Shown here piece after piece: positions 6,200-6,203 of a stretch of DNA of 6,203 nucleotides (position 1 is the stretch's first letter; each line of letters starts with the position of its first letter). The position numbers and the translations under genes are program-made. Source of the DNA: Caulobacteraceae bacterium (GTDB lineage Bacteria > Pseudomonadota > Alphaproteobacteria > Caulobacterales > Caulobacteraceae); assembly GCA_947452665.1 (NCBI GenBank), contig CANGEH010000135.1:1-6203 (forward strand), read 5' to 3'. The notes under the pieces were generated by a model. It saw only the letters and a list, made by a program, of their open reading frames with translations. It had not been told where the DNA came from and did no database searches.

Positions 6200-6203
6200 G
6201 TGT

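Noticed and set aside
1..6203. Mobile element, phage, CRISPR or defence system
   Set aside because: No transposase, integrase, direct-repeat array or defence-type protein is seen; every gene belongs to a common chromosomal family and composition looks even throughout.

Overview
The window is GC-rich chromosomal DNA, densely coded, with six protein genes and almost no intergenic space. The protein families, the gene order pabB-pabC followed by an M17 aminopeptidase and an NlpC/P60 hydrolase, and the membrane-anchored CycM-like cytochrome c all fit an alphaproteobacterium, probably close to Caulobacterales. The exact lineage cannot be fixed from the sequence alone. I see no mobile element, CRISPR array, rRNA or tRNA gene, phage gene or origin.

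Layout: positions 1-1017 (+) hold the C-terminal three quarters of a UMF1-type (Atg22-like) major facilitator transporter, cut by the left edge. Positions 1055-2410 (+) hold pabB and 2407-3204 (+) hold pabC, joined by an ATGA stop/start overlap. Together they convert chorismate to p-aminobenzoate for folate synthesis; the glutamine amidotransferase subunit (PabA) is not in the window. A spacer of about 127 bases (3205-3331) holds a stem-loop and the ribosome binding site of the next unit. Positions 3332-4735 (+) encode an M17 leucyl aminopeptidase-family enzyme, and 4732-5589 (+) a C40 NlpC/P60 peptidase with N-terminal SH3-like domains, again joined by an ATGA overlap. These two look like a cytoplasmic peptide-degrading pair, plausibly working on murein peptides. 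Positions 5594-6199 (-) encode a membrane-anchored class I cytochrome c, converging on the NlpC/P60 gene with only four bases between the two stop codons.

The window is mostly housekeeping and I do not find a convincing undescribed system. The points most worth a second look are: a PabC in which the normally conserved PLP-pyridine glutamate aligns with cysteine; the translationally coupled aminopeptidase/NlpC pair; a perfect 12-bp palindrome in pabC made of two adjacent CTAG sites, in DNA that does not seem to avoid CTAG; and the four-base convergent junction, which has no obvious terminator.
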